A stretch of DNA of 64,000 bases, taken from NCBI GenBank assembly GCA_000727475.1, contig KL647293.1, forward strand, positions 3,530,724 through 3,594,723, read 5' to 3'. The DNA is from Sarcocystis neurona (Eukaryota; Apicomplexa; Conoidasida; Eucoccidiorida; Sarcocystidae). Below are positions 12,886 through 27,800 of the stretch, one piece after another (the first letter of the stretch is position 1; the number at the start of each line of letters is the position of its first letter). The notes beneath the pieces were generated by a model that had not been told where the DNA came from, ran no database searches, and saw nothing but the letters and a program-made list of their open reading frames with translations. The position numbers were made by a program, and so were the translations under genes.

Positions 12886-15800
12886 CTGCGACATCAGTCA
12901 CACCGTGCGCACGCAACAAAAAAAAATTCAAATTAGCGGCTAGGACGGCGTGCGGCCAGCACTGGGGCGTCCTTCGTATCTGCAGGACGATGTACCGCGT
13001 GGAAACAAAGTTGACAGCGATTCTCTGTGGCATGCAGCACATCCACCTCACGTGATGCAGATGTCAACGCAGCACGGCGCCTGGTGAGGGTAACCCTGAC
13101 TAGAACCGCGAGCAGCGTTCTCTCCAGAATAAATCCGAACAGGCCTGCAGCGAGTGCGGGGACGCCTGAGTACCCCGTACACAGTGCTGGTTCAAGTAGT
13201 AGTTGTATACTGCGCCACTTGACGCTGCGATGTACACGTATACCGGCGTGCTGCCAACGCTACTGCCGCCTCCCGACGTTCGACAGACTTCCTCGCTGGT
13301 GATGAGCACAGGAGGGGGATCACATGCTTCTGTTGTCTTTGCGTAGGGAAAAAGAACAGAATTTGGTGTCTCTCGTCTTAGCAGCTTTCTCTCTTACCTT
13401 GACAACAAACTCCAGAAAGGCAACTTGAGATTTCAAAAACTCTGTCTCGTGCTGTGTGCGGTCGCACAAGAAGGAAACTGGCAGCCCGCGCCGCTTCTCC
13501 TCGTCGCCCTGAAGAGGACATAGATACACCACCTCTCTACCTCAGTTTCCGTCGCACGCTTCGCATGCTGGTACGTACCTCTCGAAGGGACACGTTTCTA
13601 CAAAAATTCGACCACCACGATGTGATACGGCTGTCTACACGTCCACTGACGCACTGCTGTGTACACTCGCTTGCAGAGTTATAAAAGCCGCTCTCAAAAA
13701 TATGTAAGAGGCTCCACAAAGACAGGCATACAGACAGACACAGACACAGACAAACACACAAGCACACACACACACACACAGAGAAATAAATATATAGCTA
13801 AGTATACACGTATATATATATATATATGCGTACATTGGAAAAGAAACAAATGCACATTAGGCGATGACCTTATCGCTTGAAAATAGAGACGAGCGCCAAC
13901 ACACAGCGCCCACCCTTGCAAGGTCCCTCCATCGTAGAAGCGTGGTACGCACAAGCGCACGCGCACTCTTACTCAATAAATCTTCAACGAATATACACCT
14001 CTAAGGACAAAATGTACCTCTCTGTCCCTGCTGCATCAAGTACGCGAAAAATGACCCAGCAGAGAGCTCCGAGGAATTTTCATTATGCCCACACCGGCAG
14101 GGACCCGCACGTCTATCGCGCAAAGAAAAAAAGAGAACGAATCCCGCCTAAAAGATTTTCTCTCATATGCCTGGCCCCGCCGTTCAGTAGACGCGAGGAC
14201 CGTCGGTCAATACGGGGATCTACCGACTAACTTCATGATTTACGAAGAACCGCACGCACGGGATTAACAACGACGCATTTGCCGTCTCCTCTCACTATCG
14301 CAGTCTTTGTCGCTACGACAGCGAATACAGTTCTCTCTCTAGTGTGCGCTCAGAGTGAACCTTCTGCTGCAGCTCCGTGTCTGCCGCCTTGTCTACGTGA
14401 TGTCTGCTGCTGCCGTCACATCCCAATGTGGACAAGGCCGCAACGAAGCAAGTGCAGCTGCTGCTGCAAGGGGGAAAGCAGCTGCGGCACGACTGCAGTA
14501 GTTCGGCAAAGATGGCGGGCGCAGCACCGCGGCGGAAGCAACAGCAGCAGCAGCAGCGCAGGAAAGCAGTCGCCGCAGCGGGACAAGGGCATCACCAAAC
14601 AGACATGCGGCAGCAGCACAAGACCGCTAGTGGCACAGCACCAGGAGGAGCAGCGCAAGATATACGAGACAGCAGCAGGCGCAGAAGGAAGGCGCAGCAG
14701 TGCTGTTTTGCGGGATATAAAACAGCAGAAGAGGCCCTGCAGGAGAAAGAAGCCGGCAAGGAAACTTCCACACTGAGAAGGATAGCAGCAGCTACGTATT
14801 CACTGGGCAGCAGGAATTCTGTCAGAAACAGCAGAAGCGCTGCAGAAGAAGCGGGAAGCTAACGTAATAGAAACAGGAGCAACAGCAGCAGCAAAGGCAA
14901 GCTAAAGAGCAGCAGTGGATGCAGCTACAGCAGCGCAACAAAACGCACACTGCAACTGCAGCACCCACGCCAGTATAAAAGGGAGTGGTCGTCGTACGGG
15001 CGACAGCAGCAAAAAGGAGGAGTGCACCACGCACAAAAGCAATAGCATCAGCACCAACCCTCGCGGTAGAGTGGTAGACGCACTCCGGCAACACGAGCAG
15101 CAACAGGAATCATGACAACGGCAGCGCAGCAACAGGAATACCAGCACCAGCAGCACTCGTCCAGAAGCGGGAGGGCCGCCAGCAGCAACACGGGAAGCAC
15201 CACCTATATACGCGTAACAACAAAATCAGCCGAAGCTACACCAGCAGCAGCAGCAAAAGCAATACGACAGCAATACCAGAACGGGCAGGAACAACAACAG
15301 CAGCCGTCTCCCCAACAAACACAGTAGCAAAACCGCGGACCACACCAACCGCAACTGCAGCAGTGCCGTAGAACAACGGCAAAAAGGAAAAGGCCGAGTT
15401 ACCTGGTCATAGAACTCGGTTACGACGCGCTTGCACCATTGTTCATGGGCAGCCCACTGCAGGGCGCCGTGTCCCACGTCAGCTGCCTTGACCACCATAC
15501 ACAGCGTTTGCCTGATTCATTTTCAATCAGCGAAAGGTACACGCCCGTACACGAAGGTACACGTCTGCATTTACGTCACGTGTGCAACACAGACAACACA
15601 GAGATGTACGTGTGTTGGTGTACAGCAAAAATAAGAGATAGGATAGAGCAAATCAGCAAGAGAGAGAGAGAAAAAAAAAACAGACAGCGACGGAGAGAAA
15701 ACCTGCAAGCGAGCGTAATGTTGTTGAGGATTCAGCTGCAGTGAAGAGATTGAAAAACGCGCATAGACATAGTCGACAACGTGGGACCACATGTAGGAAT

Positions 15801-18800
15801 ACTTCAATATAGGTGAAGCATCCATATGGTAATATACAGCGGCGGCAGCAGCAGCGTACTACTACTATCAGACCCACCGGAGCTGCACCCGGTCGACTTC
15901 TGGCACTCCCATTCATCCTCATGCATACACACACGTACATCACAGACGTACGTATAGACTTCTCTGTAGACTCACACTTATAGACAAAAGTCGGGGCACG
16001 TCAGCACGCGTGTAGACTCATACGTCTGTCCGTAAAGATGGATACTTGTTGTACACGAATACATGTACACACACACATATACACTTACACACACAGACGG
16101 ACATACACGTAGACACACATGAATATACATATATGTACATATATATATAGAGAGAGAGTGAAAGAGAGAGACAAATCCAGGTTAAAGGCCGCACACATTT
16201 ATATATATAGCAAGCAATGAAGCCAGCGATTTTGCCGAACGCTACGTATGGACAAACACCAGCGTGTTGACATGCGTAATCAAAAGTGAAACAACATGTA
16301 CACACAAGCATCCTGAAGCGTACATGTAACAACCGGGAAAGCACGCACGTACGCACTCAAAGTTAGCTCTTCTGACAAATCTCGCATCTACCTATGATGA
16401 CAGACTTCCTACTAAAAGAAAAATTTATTAGTACACAGAGTAGATCACACATATAAGCAATTATACGGTTCGTACACACGGTAGATCGCAAGTACAAACA
16501 CTTGTACAGTTCGCAAAAGCGTCTGCCTGCAACCAGGACTACAGATGTAGCAGTTTAGCACTGGCAAAGCACACACACTTGTATGAATTAACACGCACGG
16601 GCACATAAATATACAACGAAGCGTAGATACAAATAGATGTGTGTTTACAAAATATATTTATCGTCACCGGATATCCTCTTGGTATCTGCGCACCGAGTAA
16701 GATCGCGTCGTTCTGTGGACGGATCTCACCAAGATACGCGTTTCTCGTCTGTCTCGCTGCTGCCTTGCTGCCCGCAACCACACGCCCAATTCGAAGATAT
16801 ATATGCGGACCCATTTTCCTTTGCGTCTGCCAAACCTCTGTGTAGCCGTGCGTATCTATGTGCCAGTCCGCCGAAATCTTTTTTGACAGACACTCTCTGT
16901 CTCTCTACGTCTGTCTTCCTCTCTCCGTCTGTCTTTCTCTCACATCTGTATTCGTAGGAGTCAGCTGGGAGAAGCACATGCAGAGACAGAGACCTGTGCA
17001 AAAGCGGAAAAAGCCCGCGGGCCCACGTGTGTGTACAGAGTTATATATGTCGCGTGGGCGCCGTGCGACAGGACAACTCCACAATCCCTGCACATCGTCG
17101 TACCCGCACGTCAGCGTTGCTAATGAACGCCTTTCAGATGTGGCAGAGAGCCAGGAGATACCCACGCGCACGGGCAGACAACAAGTACACCAGAATATAT
17201 ACTAATATATCTACATATGCACGTATATGTCAGACGTCCGGCAGTGATTCAGAAGAAGCAAAAAGCAGTTCAACAGAGTGGCACATAGACACGCACGGCT
17301 GCTACACAGAGGTTTGATAGACAGAAAGGAAAATGCGTCCATATATATATAGACGCGTATGGGCGACGCCCGTATACCGAGACACACTGACATTTACTTT
17401 TTCGTCATACATACATAACAGCTGTTGTTGTCCTAATTCGGCTGCTGAAATCCATTGCACCCGTCCATATATGAAGAGAGTGCCTACACGCACATGCCAA
17501 CACAGCCTTCCCTGCGGAGGGGTACTTCAACACACTACTCCGCTTACAACTGGAAAGCGAAGCGCACGACTACTGCGCAGTCGCGAGAGACAGTCGCTGC
17601 TGTTGTTCCCTGGTCTCATGTTTTCAAACATTCTCTCGAAAAACCAGTAACACACAGAACCCAAAGCAGCTGTTTCACTCACTCTCTTCCTCTCTTTGTG
17701 TACATATATAAATATACATACACATTCGTGTGTATGCCTGGGAAAGCACGAACGTGCATATACATGTTGCTAAGTTTCACGTCCGCACACAAAAGTTCGT
17801 GTGGCTTTGCTGTACTAGACTTGTCGAGCAGCCTCGCTGTCCATTTCCACAGAGGATAGCAAGTACATACATACATGTACACGCGCACACACAGCAACTC
17901 TTTTTACTATTCTTTTTCTGCGTTTCTTTTCTTCTGCTTTTCTCTGTGGCCTTTTGCTGCTTCCTCATCCCCAAGCACGTAAGCGCGTCTCGCTGCGAGC
18001 GTCAGCACGAACGGTTCGCCCTTTTCTGTTCTCTACTTCGTCGTCTGCCGCGTTTCTGCGAACGGGGTGTACGTACACGGCACGGGACGCTCAACGAGTC
18101 TTGTGCAGAGAATCGAGGGTCTATCTTACTGGCGATCTTCGCAGTCGCCTTGCGGATCAAAGCAGCCCGTGTCTCTGCGAAGGCGGAACCGAGAAAGGGA
18201 GTCAAAGTGAACCTTCATATCGGTGGAAAGAATGATTTCGATCATGTTTTTCCTCAAGGCGCGGAATGTGTCGATGTCCAGATGTGAAAGGACGTTAAGC
18301 AGGGGGCTGCAGGAGAAAAGGCCAGGAATTTCAACGCCGCAACGCGTAAGCAGACCAACGTGTTCGTTTCCACATCCCTATCCATGTGTTCACACGCAAA
18401 CAAATGCTCTCTCACAAACAAGAGCCCCAGCGTGTGCGTACGTGTCTTATGAACACAAGTACTCCAGAGGTTTCCTTCCTTTATATGTATATATGTGTCT
18501 GAATAAGCGCATACGCAGATATATACACGTAAGCATAGGGACCACATGTAGAAAGACACACACATACTTCTATTTCTGCCTATGCTTGGTCGTGGAGTCT
18601 ACTCATCAATGAAGCAGAGAAGAAAAAATCGGCTGACAGACAATGTAGCCACAGACGGAGGAAGAAAACTAACAGCAAATGCAGCATCTCACGTACACGT
18701 ACAGAGACGCGCATAGACACATATACATATATATATATATATACACATGGGTAAGTACGCAAATGCATGCAAATACATACATATACATATATATACATAT

Positions 18801-21800
18801 ATATACATATAATCACAGATGCGTCTGCCCTGTGTAATTCTAATATATGTGCCTGCAGCGGCGCGCATATATATGCATGCATTTGAATGAGTTTACATGT
18901 GCGAAGGCGTGTGGTAGAATGTCGAGAGGCGCGGACGCGCGTGCAACACGCGCGAGTCATCCCTCTCCACGCTTCCTCCGCGCGTCACACAGAATCACCG
19001 CTCCCCAGGAAAAATTACGGAAAGCTGAGTAACACAAGAGAAAGACGAGAAAAGGCGCCCCAAGGGCATCTACATGGGCATACGTCTTAGTAAAATGCGC
19101 GCGCGTCTTTACCCCTCTAGAATTACCCAGGTGTGTGCGTGTACATTTGTATAGACAGGTGATAACAGAAAGACACACACATGCAGAGAAGAGACGCGAT
19201 ACGACGCGACACACACACACACACACATCTCTCCCGCACGTTTGTTCGTCCGGGGGAAGTGAACGGGCGGCACCCCTCCGACTTACTGCAGAAGCGGTTG
19301 TCTCTGCACGCGCCGCACAGAAGTACTTTCTGGCGACGAGGAGCCCGCAGTTTAACGGAAGAAAGGAGATAGGGCAAAGGCAGAGAAGAGGAGGAGAAGA
19401 AAGAGCGAAAGGTTTTGCCCGATGAAACAACTGACAAACAGGCATGCCCATCGAACAAAAATACACAAAACCTTCTTCCCCTTCTCTATACGCGTGGAGC
19501 ACGTCGATCTGCTCCAGGTGCGTTCATGTCTGTCTGTACGCGGGCTTGTGTCTGGACGGTGGGGGAGCCGGTCCGCACCTTGGATGTGCGTGCTGTTCAT
19601 TTATATATAGACACAGACGTGTAGATGCGTCCACCGGGTATGTAGTCCCCCACGCGTATGCAGTGACCCAGCTGATACATATCTACGGGGCTCGTGTGTA
19701 TAGTACGTTGGAATACAGGTCGCAGATTCGGAAGAGGGGATAGAAATGACCGGAAGAATGTCGACTGGGCGGACAGAAGAAGGTGCGCGTAGAGCGCCCT
19801 CTCTTCAAGAAAAAAGAGAGGTACAAGAGAGAGACAGAGAACGGTGTGCAACACGACGCAAGCAGTAACAATCCACTGCAAGCACCGCCAACACACTGCG
19901 GAGCAGACGGGAGGCCGTTCCTGCTGTACCTTCCGCAGCACCGCCCGGGCCAGCAGCCGAATAGTCAGACGCGCGCATCTGCCCAGCAGCAAAGGAAACG
20001 CGATGTGTAGGATACGTTTCCGTCATTGTTCAGCAACTATGGAAGAGGCATGTGCTATTTTCCTCTATCTCTGTGTACTGAGGGGAGGAGGCACGCGGAA
20101 GGCAGAACATGCGATGTCACTGTTTTCCACCAACTGTCTTCTTTAAACTTCGTACCGCCTGCGTTCCCAGCTCCACTAGTGCCACAAGGATGTACGACTC
20201 TTCCAGCTACCCAGGAAAGTACGCTTCTTCGTCAAGGCGAGTAGAAACGCACAAGACGCTTGGCGGTGCTTGCAGTGAACTCCTACTGCGTGCGACGTGT
20301 TGCACAGCGTTCTCTCTCTCTTGTGCCTCTCTTTTTTCATAAAGAGAAGACACTCCACGCGCACATTCTTCCAGACAGTCGACATTATGTCCGCGGAAGC
20401 AGGTGCCGTGGCGCACTGCATTATGGAGACTCACTAGGGTCGTGACGTGAGCCGAAGAAGAAAAGGGGCAGAAAAAAGAGAAGGGAACTTACTTCTTGAG
20501 GAGGCTGAAAGTCAGAGAGGCGTGCATGTTCTCCAGCACCGAGATGTCGTTGTACGTGAGAGCCAACGCCGTGCCTGCGTTCACCATGAAGTTATTATTG
20601 CGTCCTGGGTGCGCCTGTTCAATTGGACAGGAACACACAAGCGTATTCGCAGAAGCAGAAAGTCGGTGCGTCAGAAAAAGACGCCTTCGACCGCAAACTC
20701 ACAGTAAAACGCAATCCCAGAAGACCCTCTGAAGTATGTGGGCCGCGGTGTACGTACACCGGAAGAAGAAGACGCGCAGCCGAGGTGTACGTACACTCGA
20801 GGACGCACTCGTCGGACTCGAACGGGCAGGTGGCGATTCGTACGCCATACACACGAGTACACAAAAGCACAACTGTTCAGAACAAGGAACGCTGCGGTGT
20901 ACATACCCCGGAAGGCGGGTCCGCATGTGTTGGAGGAGCAGACCAGCTGCAGTGTCTGTAAACCAGAGCCGAAACAGGGAACGAGCGGGATCAATGCATG
21001 CGCCTGCACGGGAATTGGAGCATCGGACTTCGGTTGTACAAATACTGAGTGGCACTTACACACGACTCTGCGAGCCTCCGGCACGCACTCACTTCTCACG
21101 CACACACGCACATACATAACGCTTACACGTGGAAACGTTCCGGTGTGCGTACACCTGAACACATACAACCACACGCTTCTGCGGGTCTAAGGAACGTGAG
21201 CTCATAACAAGTGTTTGAACAAAGTCCATCGCATGCACTAAAGGAGCTACATAAGAGAGAATCTGCGTATCACAGATGTACCTAAAGTTGCCCGTACACG
21301 TAAGCATGCAGAGAACCACCACACATACCTATATATATATATGTATACATACATACGAATGCGTATATGCATACAGTGTACCTATTATGCAAATATATAT
21401 ATATATATATATACATATAAATCACGTGAACGATTATACGTCGTGAATTATTCGGTTAAATCATGCATATATATACATATATATATATATATATGTATAT
21501 ACGCAGATACATGTATACATACACACACTGTATATTACATAGATATACATATACATATACCTACGTGAAAGAGTATACATGGAAGATATGTTGGTTATAT
21601 TAGATGCGCTTTCTTCCCACATATACGCATCTATACGTACAAGAAGATGTTCTTCACCTTTGGCAGCAACTGCAGCGTTACCAGCAGGAGCAGGAGCAGC
21701 AGCAGCAGCAGCAGGAACAGTAGAAGCAGGAGCAGAAGCAGGAGCAGCAGGAACAGCAGAAGCAGGAGCAGCAGGAACAGCAGAAGCAGCAGCAGCAGAA

Positions 21801-24800
21801 GCAGGAGCCGTAGCAGCAGCAACACGAGCAAGAGCAGCAGAGAGAGCTGCTTACGATGTCGTGGCAGAGGGCCGCGACGATGAAGCCCATTTCTTCGATA
21901 TCACCGACGCTGCCGCAGGTGTACAAGAGAAAACACAAAGAAGAGGAAAATGCAGGAAGGAGGTTTTTGAAAGAAAAACCTGCGGTGGGGAGGACGGCGT
22001 CCCCGCGCGTAAAAATGCCAAGGACATTTCCCCTCGTGTGCCATCTACCTCTGTCTCTCTCCATATATGTATATATATATATATATATATAACTATCGTA
22101 TATACACGTACGAGGAAAGATCTGCAGCGAAAAGTAGGAGAAACAGCTGCAGCACAGAATAGTAGTACACCCAGGAAGTAGCGCACCCTATCCACTCGCT
22201 AAGTTCCGACGTCTGCGTCACAGGAGAGCGACAGCGAATGCTGGCGTGTAGCATGGGCAATACGTGTGCTGATTGAGGCATAACGAACATATATATACAT
22301 ATATAGAGGAAATATATGATTACCACACATACATATAAATATATATACATGCATACATATGTGAATGGCTGTTACAGGTTTCTTTGGTTGGTTCGGCATT
22401 ATCATTTATGTATGCACCATCACATACATATACACGTGTCTTTCTCTACCCATACGTATACCCACTTCAAATATGTGAGTCAGATCCTGTCTACGTTTCT
22501 CTGTACATACACACACATACACTTTCCTGGTCCAGCCATACATTCTAATCTACACAAACGTGTCCGTTCTACAGATTTATACATACACACATATATATCT
22601 TAGTCATACGCTAAGATATGTTTATATATATATATATGTATATATTAGCCATACGCTAGGGTACATACCTCTCCCCATGTATACGCATATATACACATAT
22701 GCAAATATAAACATGTACATATCAACAGAGTATTGTGTGTTGATATAGAAGACGACGTGTGGAGTTCCTAAGTACATAGTACGTAGCTACGTACGGATAA
22801 CGTATGTACGAGTATTCACATGAGGCATGAATATATATAAGCAGACAAACGAAAGCATAAACACACACATATATATAGGTGAATACACACATTTTATCTG
22901 TATACGCCTACGCTCCTACAGAGGTTATTACATGCCTCTCATTATACATATATACGTTGGTAAAACCCATCTATATACATTATATATACATGTACGCAGA
23001 TACGTACAACAATGGGGGGTCTATATACATGTACGTACGTATACATATATATATATATGTTTGTGTATGTATCCATTAATTTGTCCCCCTCTCAAATCCA
23101 TCTATTTATATCTACTCAAACGTTTGCCTACATGTAGAGACGCTTGTGCTTGTCTATCTTTACGTGTCATATCTCCCCCCTCTTCTTTGTATTTCTCCTT
23201 GTCTCTCTCTTTCTCTCAGTACGCCTACACAGCTCCCTACATATCTCTATACATAGCTATTTATCTTCATATATACATATATATATATGTATCTGTAGCT
23301 CTACCTATATCTTTCTTTGGGAATTTACACATCTTTCTTTGGGTCAGAGTGAGAACAAAGCGACGCCTGCCTGAAACTACATATTTATTCGTCAGCCTCA
23401 CTCTCTCTTGGTAGTGAAACATATGTACATATCTATGTACGCGTTAGGCAAGAGGACATAGCGCTATGTCCACCCGCATGTACACACACATACATAACGC
23501 GCGCACGCAGATGAATATTTCTGCACGTACATACGCGCGCGCGTGCAGAAAAATATTTTTGCAAAGTACTACACGTGATAGCCATTCAACGGAGATGGCT
23601 GCACACATACACGCGAAGGTATTAAAGAAAGGCATATGTGCACATAGGTATATATATATATATATACATACACATAGGTATATATATATATATATACATA
23701 CACACATACATGCATACATACATGCATGTACGCACACACTGGGACACGCGGGCAGGCACACGAACATCCGGAACGAGAAAAGGAAAGCCAAGAATTCTGG
23801 GAAGGACAAACGCGGTGGGGAGAAAAGAAGGCCTCTCACAAGTCGCGCAGGCCTATCATTCTCAAGAGACTTAGGGCCTGGTGTGCCACCTGCAGAAAAA
23901 ACAAACACAGCAACAGCAGCAGCAGTGCAGCTGCCTGACCGAGGGAAAGTCGCAACAGCAGCAGCAACAGCGCAGCCTGCCTCACGCCAAAGAAGAAGCA
24001 GCAACAGAAGAAGCGTAGCACGCCTCAAGAAAGAAGCAGCAGCAGCAGGGAGGGAAACGAAAGGAGAACGAAAGGAAGGAGCAACAGCAGCAAGACGAAA
24101 AGAGCCGAAGAAAAAGCAACAGCAGCATCAGCAGGGAAAGAAGAGAGAGCCACAGCAGCAGCAGCACTTGCAGGAAACGTAGGAGCCAAGCCGTCGCGCA
24201 TATGCGTAGACAGACGCGTTTGATAAAGAGATACGCACGCGTGGATTGAACATGAAACAAGGCGGCTCCAGTACGGAGAGAGGTGCAGAGACACCATCTC
24301 CACCAGCCGCAGCGTGAAAAAACAAACGTGAACTCCCCGCGGGACGGCCCGCAGAGACGAGAAGGAAGAGGAAGGAAAAACGAAAGAAGAACGGAAATCA
24401 GAAGAAAAAACGGAGGGCGGATGGGGAGAAAAGGAGGTGGGACTTCCCCATGCATTCAAAGAAATCAGAGAATTTATGTACACACACATGCACGTGCGTT
24501 ACCGCATGCAGTCAAAATATTTAATCACCCTCCCATATACATATGTGGACCCTCTGATATCTACCTATATATATATATATATGTAGTATACTAAGAAATA
24601 TGTATATATATATGTAAATATATCTCCATTCTTTGACTTCTAAACATTGACAATCCTTCGCATACATACATATATCTACACACGTGCACATCCCTTTCAT
24701 TCTAATACGCACATATATATATATATATATATACGTATAAATTGCCATTTTAAGTGTTGCAAGACATTCATATATATATATATATATGTGTATGTTGCAC

Positions 24801-27800
24801 TGTAAATATTGAAGAGTCTTAACATTTACATACATATATATATAGTAGAACTGACGTATACACCTACCCGGCCCGCTCAGAGCCAGATGTGTGTATCACA
24901 CACCGTCTCGTGGGATATCCATATAAGTATGTATACACCTATAGGTCTACAGATGAATGCAGATATACATGTACATATGTATACAACTATGTACACATAT
25001 GTGTTTATAGATCTTTCTAGACACGTACACGTACCTATTTATTAATGTGTATACACACAGACGCACATACACACATCTACATATATATGTGTTCATAGAT
25101 CTCCCTACATATGCATGCGTGTGTCTATAGATATGATGCATAGGAACTCATACAAATTTACATTTATATCTATATGTAGAATATCCGCAGGAGAGAGAGT
25201 GTGGGAGACGGAGAGAACAGGGACGCAGGAAGAGAAGCGCTGAGAAGAGAAACAGCCCTCGGGACAGCCGTCGCGTCGTGCCCGAGCAAATTCCAAGCGA
25301 AGGGAGTTGCTGCAGGAGCGTCCGCGTCAACGAAAACAGACGAGAAGAAAAAAGAGCGGCCTCCGCACGCACATACACACAAATACGAAGGGAGAGGAGG
25401 AGAAGAAGGAAACGAAGAAAAATAAGAAGAAGGACCAGCAGACAAAAAAGAGAAAAAAAGAACAACAGAGACTACGGAGGACAGAGAGCGCCAAAGAAAG
25501 ACAGTGAAGGATGGGGACGAAGGCGTTTCCTGTGGTGTACAAACACCGGGTGCTGCTCCCCAGGCGACGCAGCAGATTCGGCTCGCCTCCACGCAGAGAG
25601 AAGAAGACTGCGGTCAGGAAAAGAAAGAAGATAAACAAAAAGAAGAAGAGCAAGCGCCACAGGAAGTAGACGCAAGAGGGCGAAGAATAAGGAGAAGAAG
25701 AAAATTAAAAGAAGCGAACGAAGAAGATAAAAAGAAAGGGACGTCGAGACACGAAGGACAGAGAAAGGCACACGAAAAGAGAGACAGAGTCGTACCGACG
25801 CACTGTGAAGAAGAGGCCACTATGGGGATGAAGTTCGCAGGAAGAATAGAGAGAGGACAAAAGAGAGAGCGGAGAGCGAGCCGTACCGCCGCGTTGTGAA
25901 GAGCGTTGTGGTACGGATTGGGTTTGCACGCCTTTTCGACTTCGTGAAGAAATGCGCGCAGGACGTCGGGCCGCAGCATCACCTCGGCCGAAAACTCGAA
26001 CGGCGAAAGAAGCACCATCCCCACTTGCACCAGCGGCTCCACGCTCGTCGCAGCTAGCTGCACGCACAAGGTCCGCCACGCACACGCCGCACTGCGTGCA
26101 TGAATGCTTTCGTAAAACTGGCCCCGCCCGCACGCCTTCTCCCCGAAGCAAGTCAAAGTCCACCGCAGACGCTTCACGTTGAGGCACACATGTGTAGACG
26201 CGAGTGTACGTACACCGCAGTCGACCACACCCCACAAGCCGGAAGCAGAGCAGCCCTCCTCTCGTAGACCAAATCTTACACAGCTGTAGCTGCCGCGGAA
26301 ACAAAGGAAGTGTACGTACACTGCAGAGAGCACCGGCAGCCAGACACTTCGGCCCCGTCCCCCTCCCCCTTCCTGGGGACGCAGAACAGCCACGCGGCCG
26401 CGGTCCTGCAAGAAACTGCAAACATACATGCAGTTTCTCAGGGAGTGGGGAAAGGGCAGACGCCGCGGCATGACGGCTAGCGGCACAAAGCTCATCCACT
26501 CCGCTGGCTATATAGATATACACCAGCTTTACAAATGATCTTTTTCATTCTTCCATACACTCGTTTTTACGGATATTCTCAAGACACGCATCTGCTACAC
26601 ATATACAAATATATGTACATATATACACATATATATATATATATATGTAGATCGATTTCTACTGCTATACTTTACTATTATTACTGATATAATTAGGTTA
26701 CCTCATCAGTCCTACTACCACGTTGTCATATTACTCAAATTTTTAACTATAGCTCGCGCAAGGCTGCTGCTTGAAATGAGAACTGCGTCCTTCGAAGCAC
26801 GCAGAGACGCGCCGTTCCACCAGAAGATGCAAACTTCGCTAGACGCAGATGTCACCGCAACGAAGACGACAGAAGTGTTTCACTGGCAAAAACTACGTAA
26901 ACCTCCCGGCAGGCAGCAGAATTCAACAGAAGCAAAAGTTTCTTTCTCTCTCACTAGCCCCCGCACACGCGTCGCTTCCCCCCTGCGTCGCATGCACCCC
27001 CTCGCCTCTGCGTCGCAGGCAAGGCCAGCCGCAGCAGCACGCGCATCCCTGCACGAGAAGCGCCGATCGACCTGACCGTCCTTTTCTCTCCCGTAAATAC
27101 AGAGATAAAAAATAGGTTTGCAGCACGTGTGCACATGTTTTCGTGATATACTCTGCGGGACGTAATAAGGTTGCCACACACACACACACACACACATTAG
27201 GTGTGATGCAGGGAGACGATGAGACACCGCATTATGCAGGTACTTCGTAGAAGTCTTCAGGACAGCACCCCGACGATTCGCACTTGGTCAACAACACCGT
27301 CGCCGCACCACCACCACCACCGCCAAGCGGTTGCAGGGTGCGCGGACCTCCGAGCAGAGACGCAGCAGCAGGAAGGAAAAATGCATGCGGCGTACGGACA
27401 GAATTCGGCGTAGCGTCAGGAGAGACGTTAAGTTAAATACCTGCAGCACGCTCCAGTTCCAGTCCTTGCCAACGCCGGAGAGCGCTGCGAGGGTCTGTGC
27501 AAGCAGCCACAGCAGCGGCGCATGCTCGTGACTCGCCGCCGCAGCAGTGCAGAGCCGCGCGACGCCAGGACACCACGCGCGAGCGCGAGAGCAGCAGAGA
27601 CACGGGCAGCAAGACAAAAAGCCCAGCAGCAGCAGTAAGGGAGAGACAGACAGAGAAAGAACAGCAGCTGTACGCAGGGAGAGTCGGAAAAAAGCGGCAG
27701 CAGCGAAATTAAGAGAGAGAAGCAGCAGCGGCCAGAAAGAGAGAGAGAGGCACCACAAGCAGTGGCATGAAGCGCAGCACTCACAAGAGCAGCAGCAGCA

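Noticed and set aside
21579..22181. 200-codon plus-strand ORF with Ala/Gly repeats
   Set aside because: It lies over an AGCAGG repeat and antisense to the PDE exon encoding AALCHDI.
25614..26495. 293-codon minus-strand ORF taken as one exon
   Set aside because: Only 25887-26057 has PDE similarity and good splice sites; the rest is read-through into pyrimidine-rich intron.
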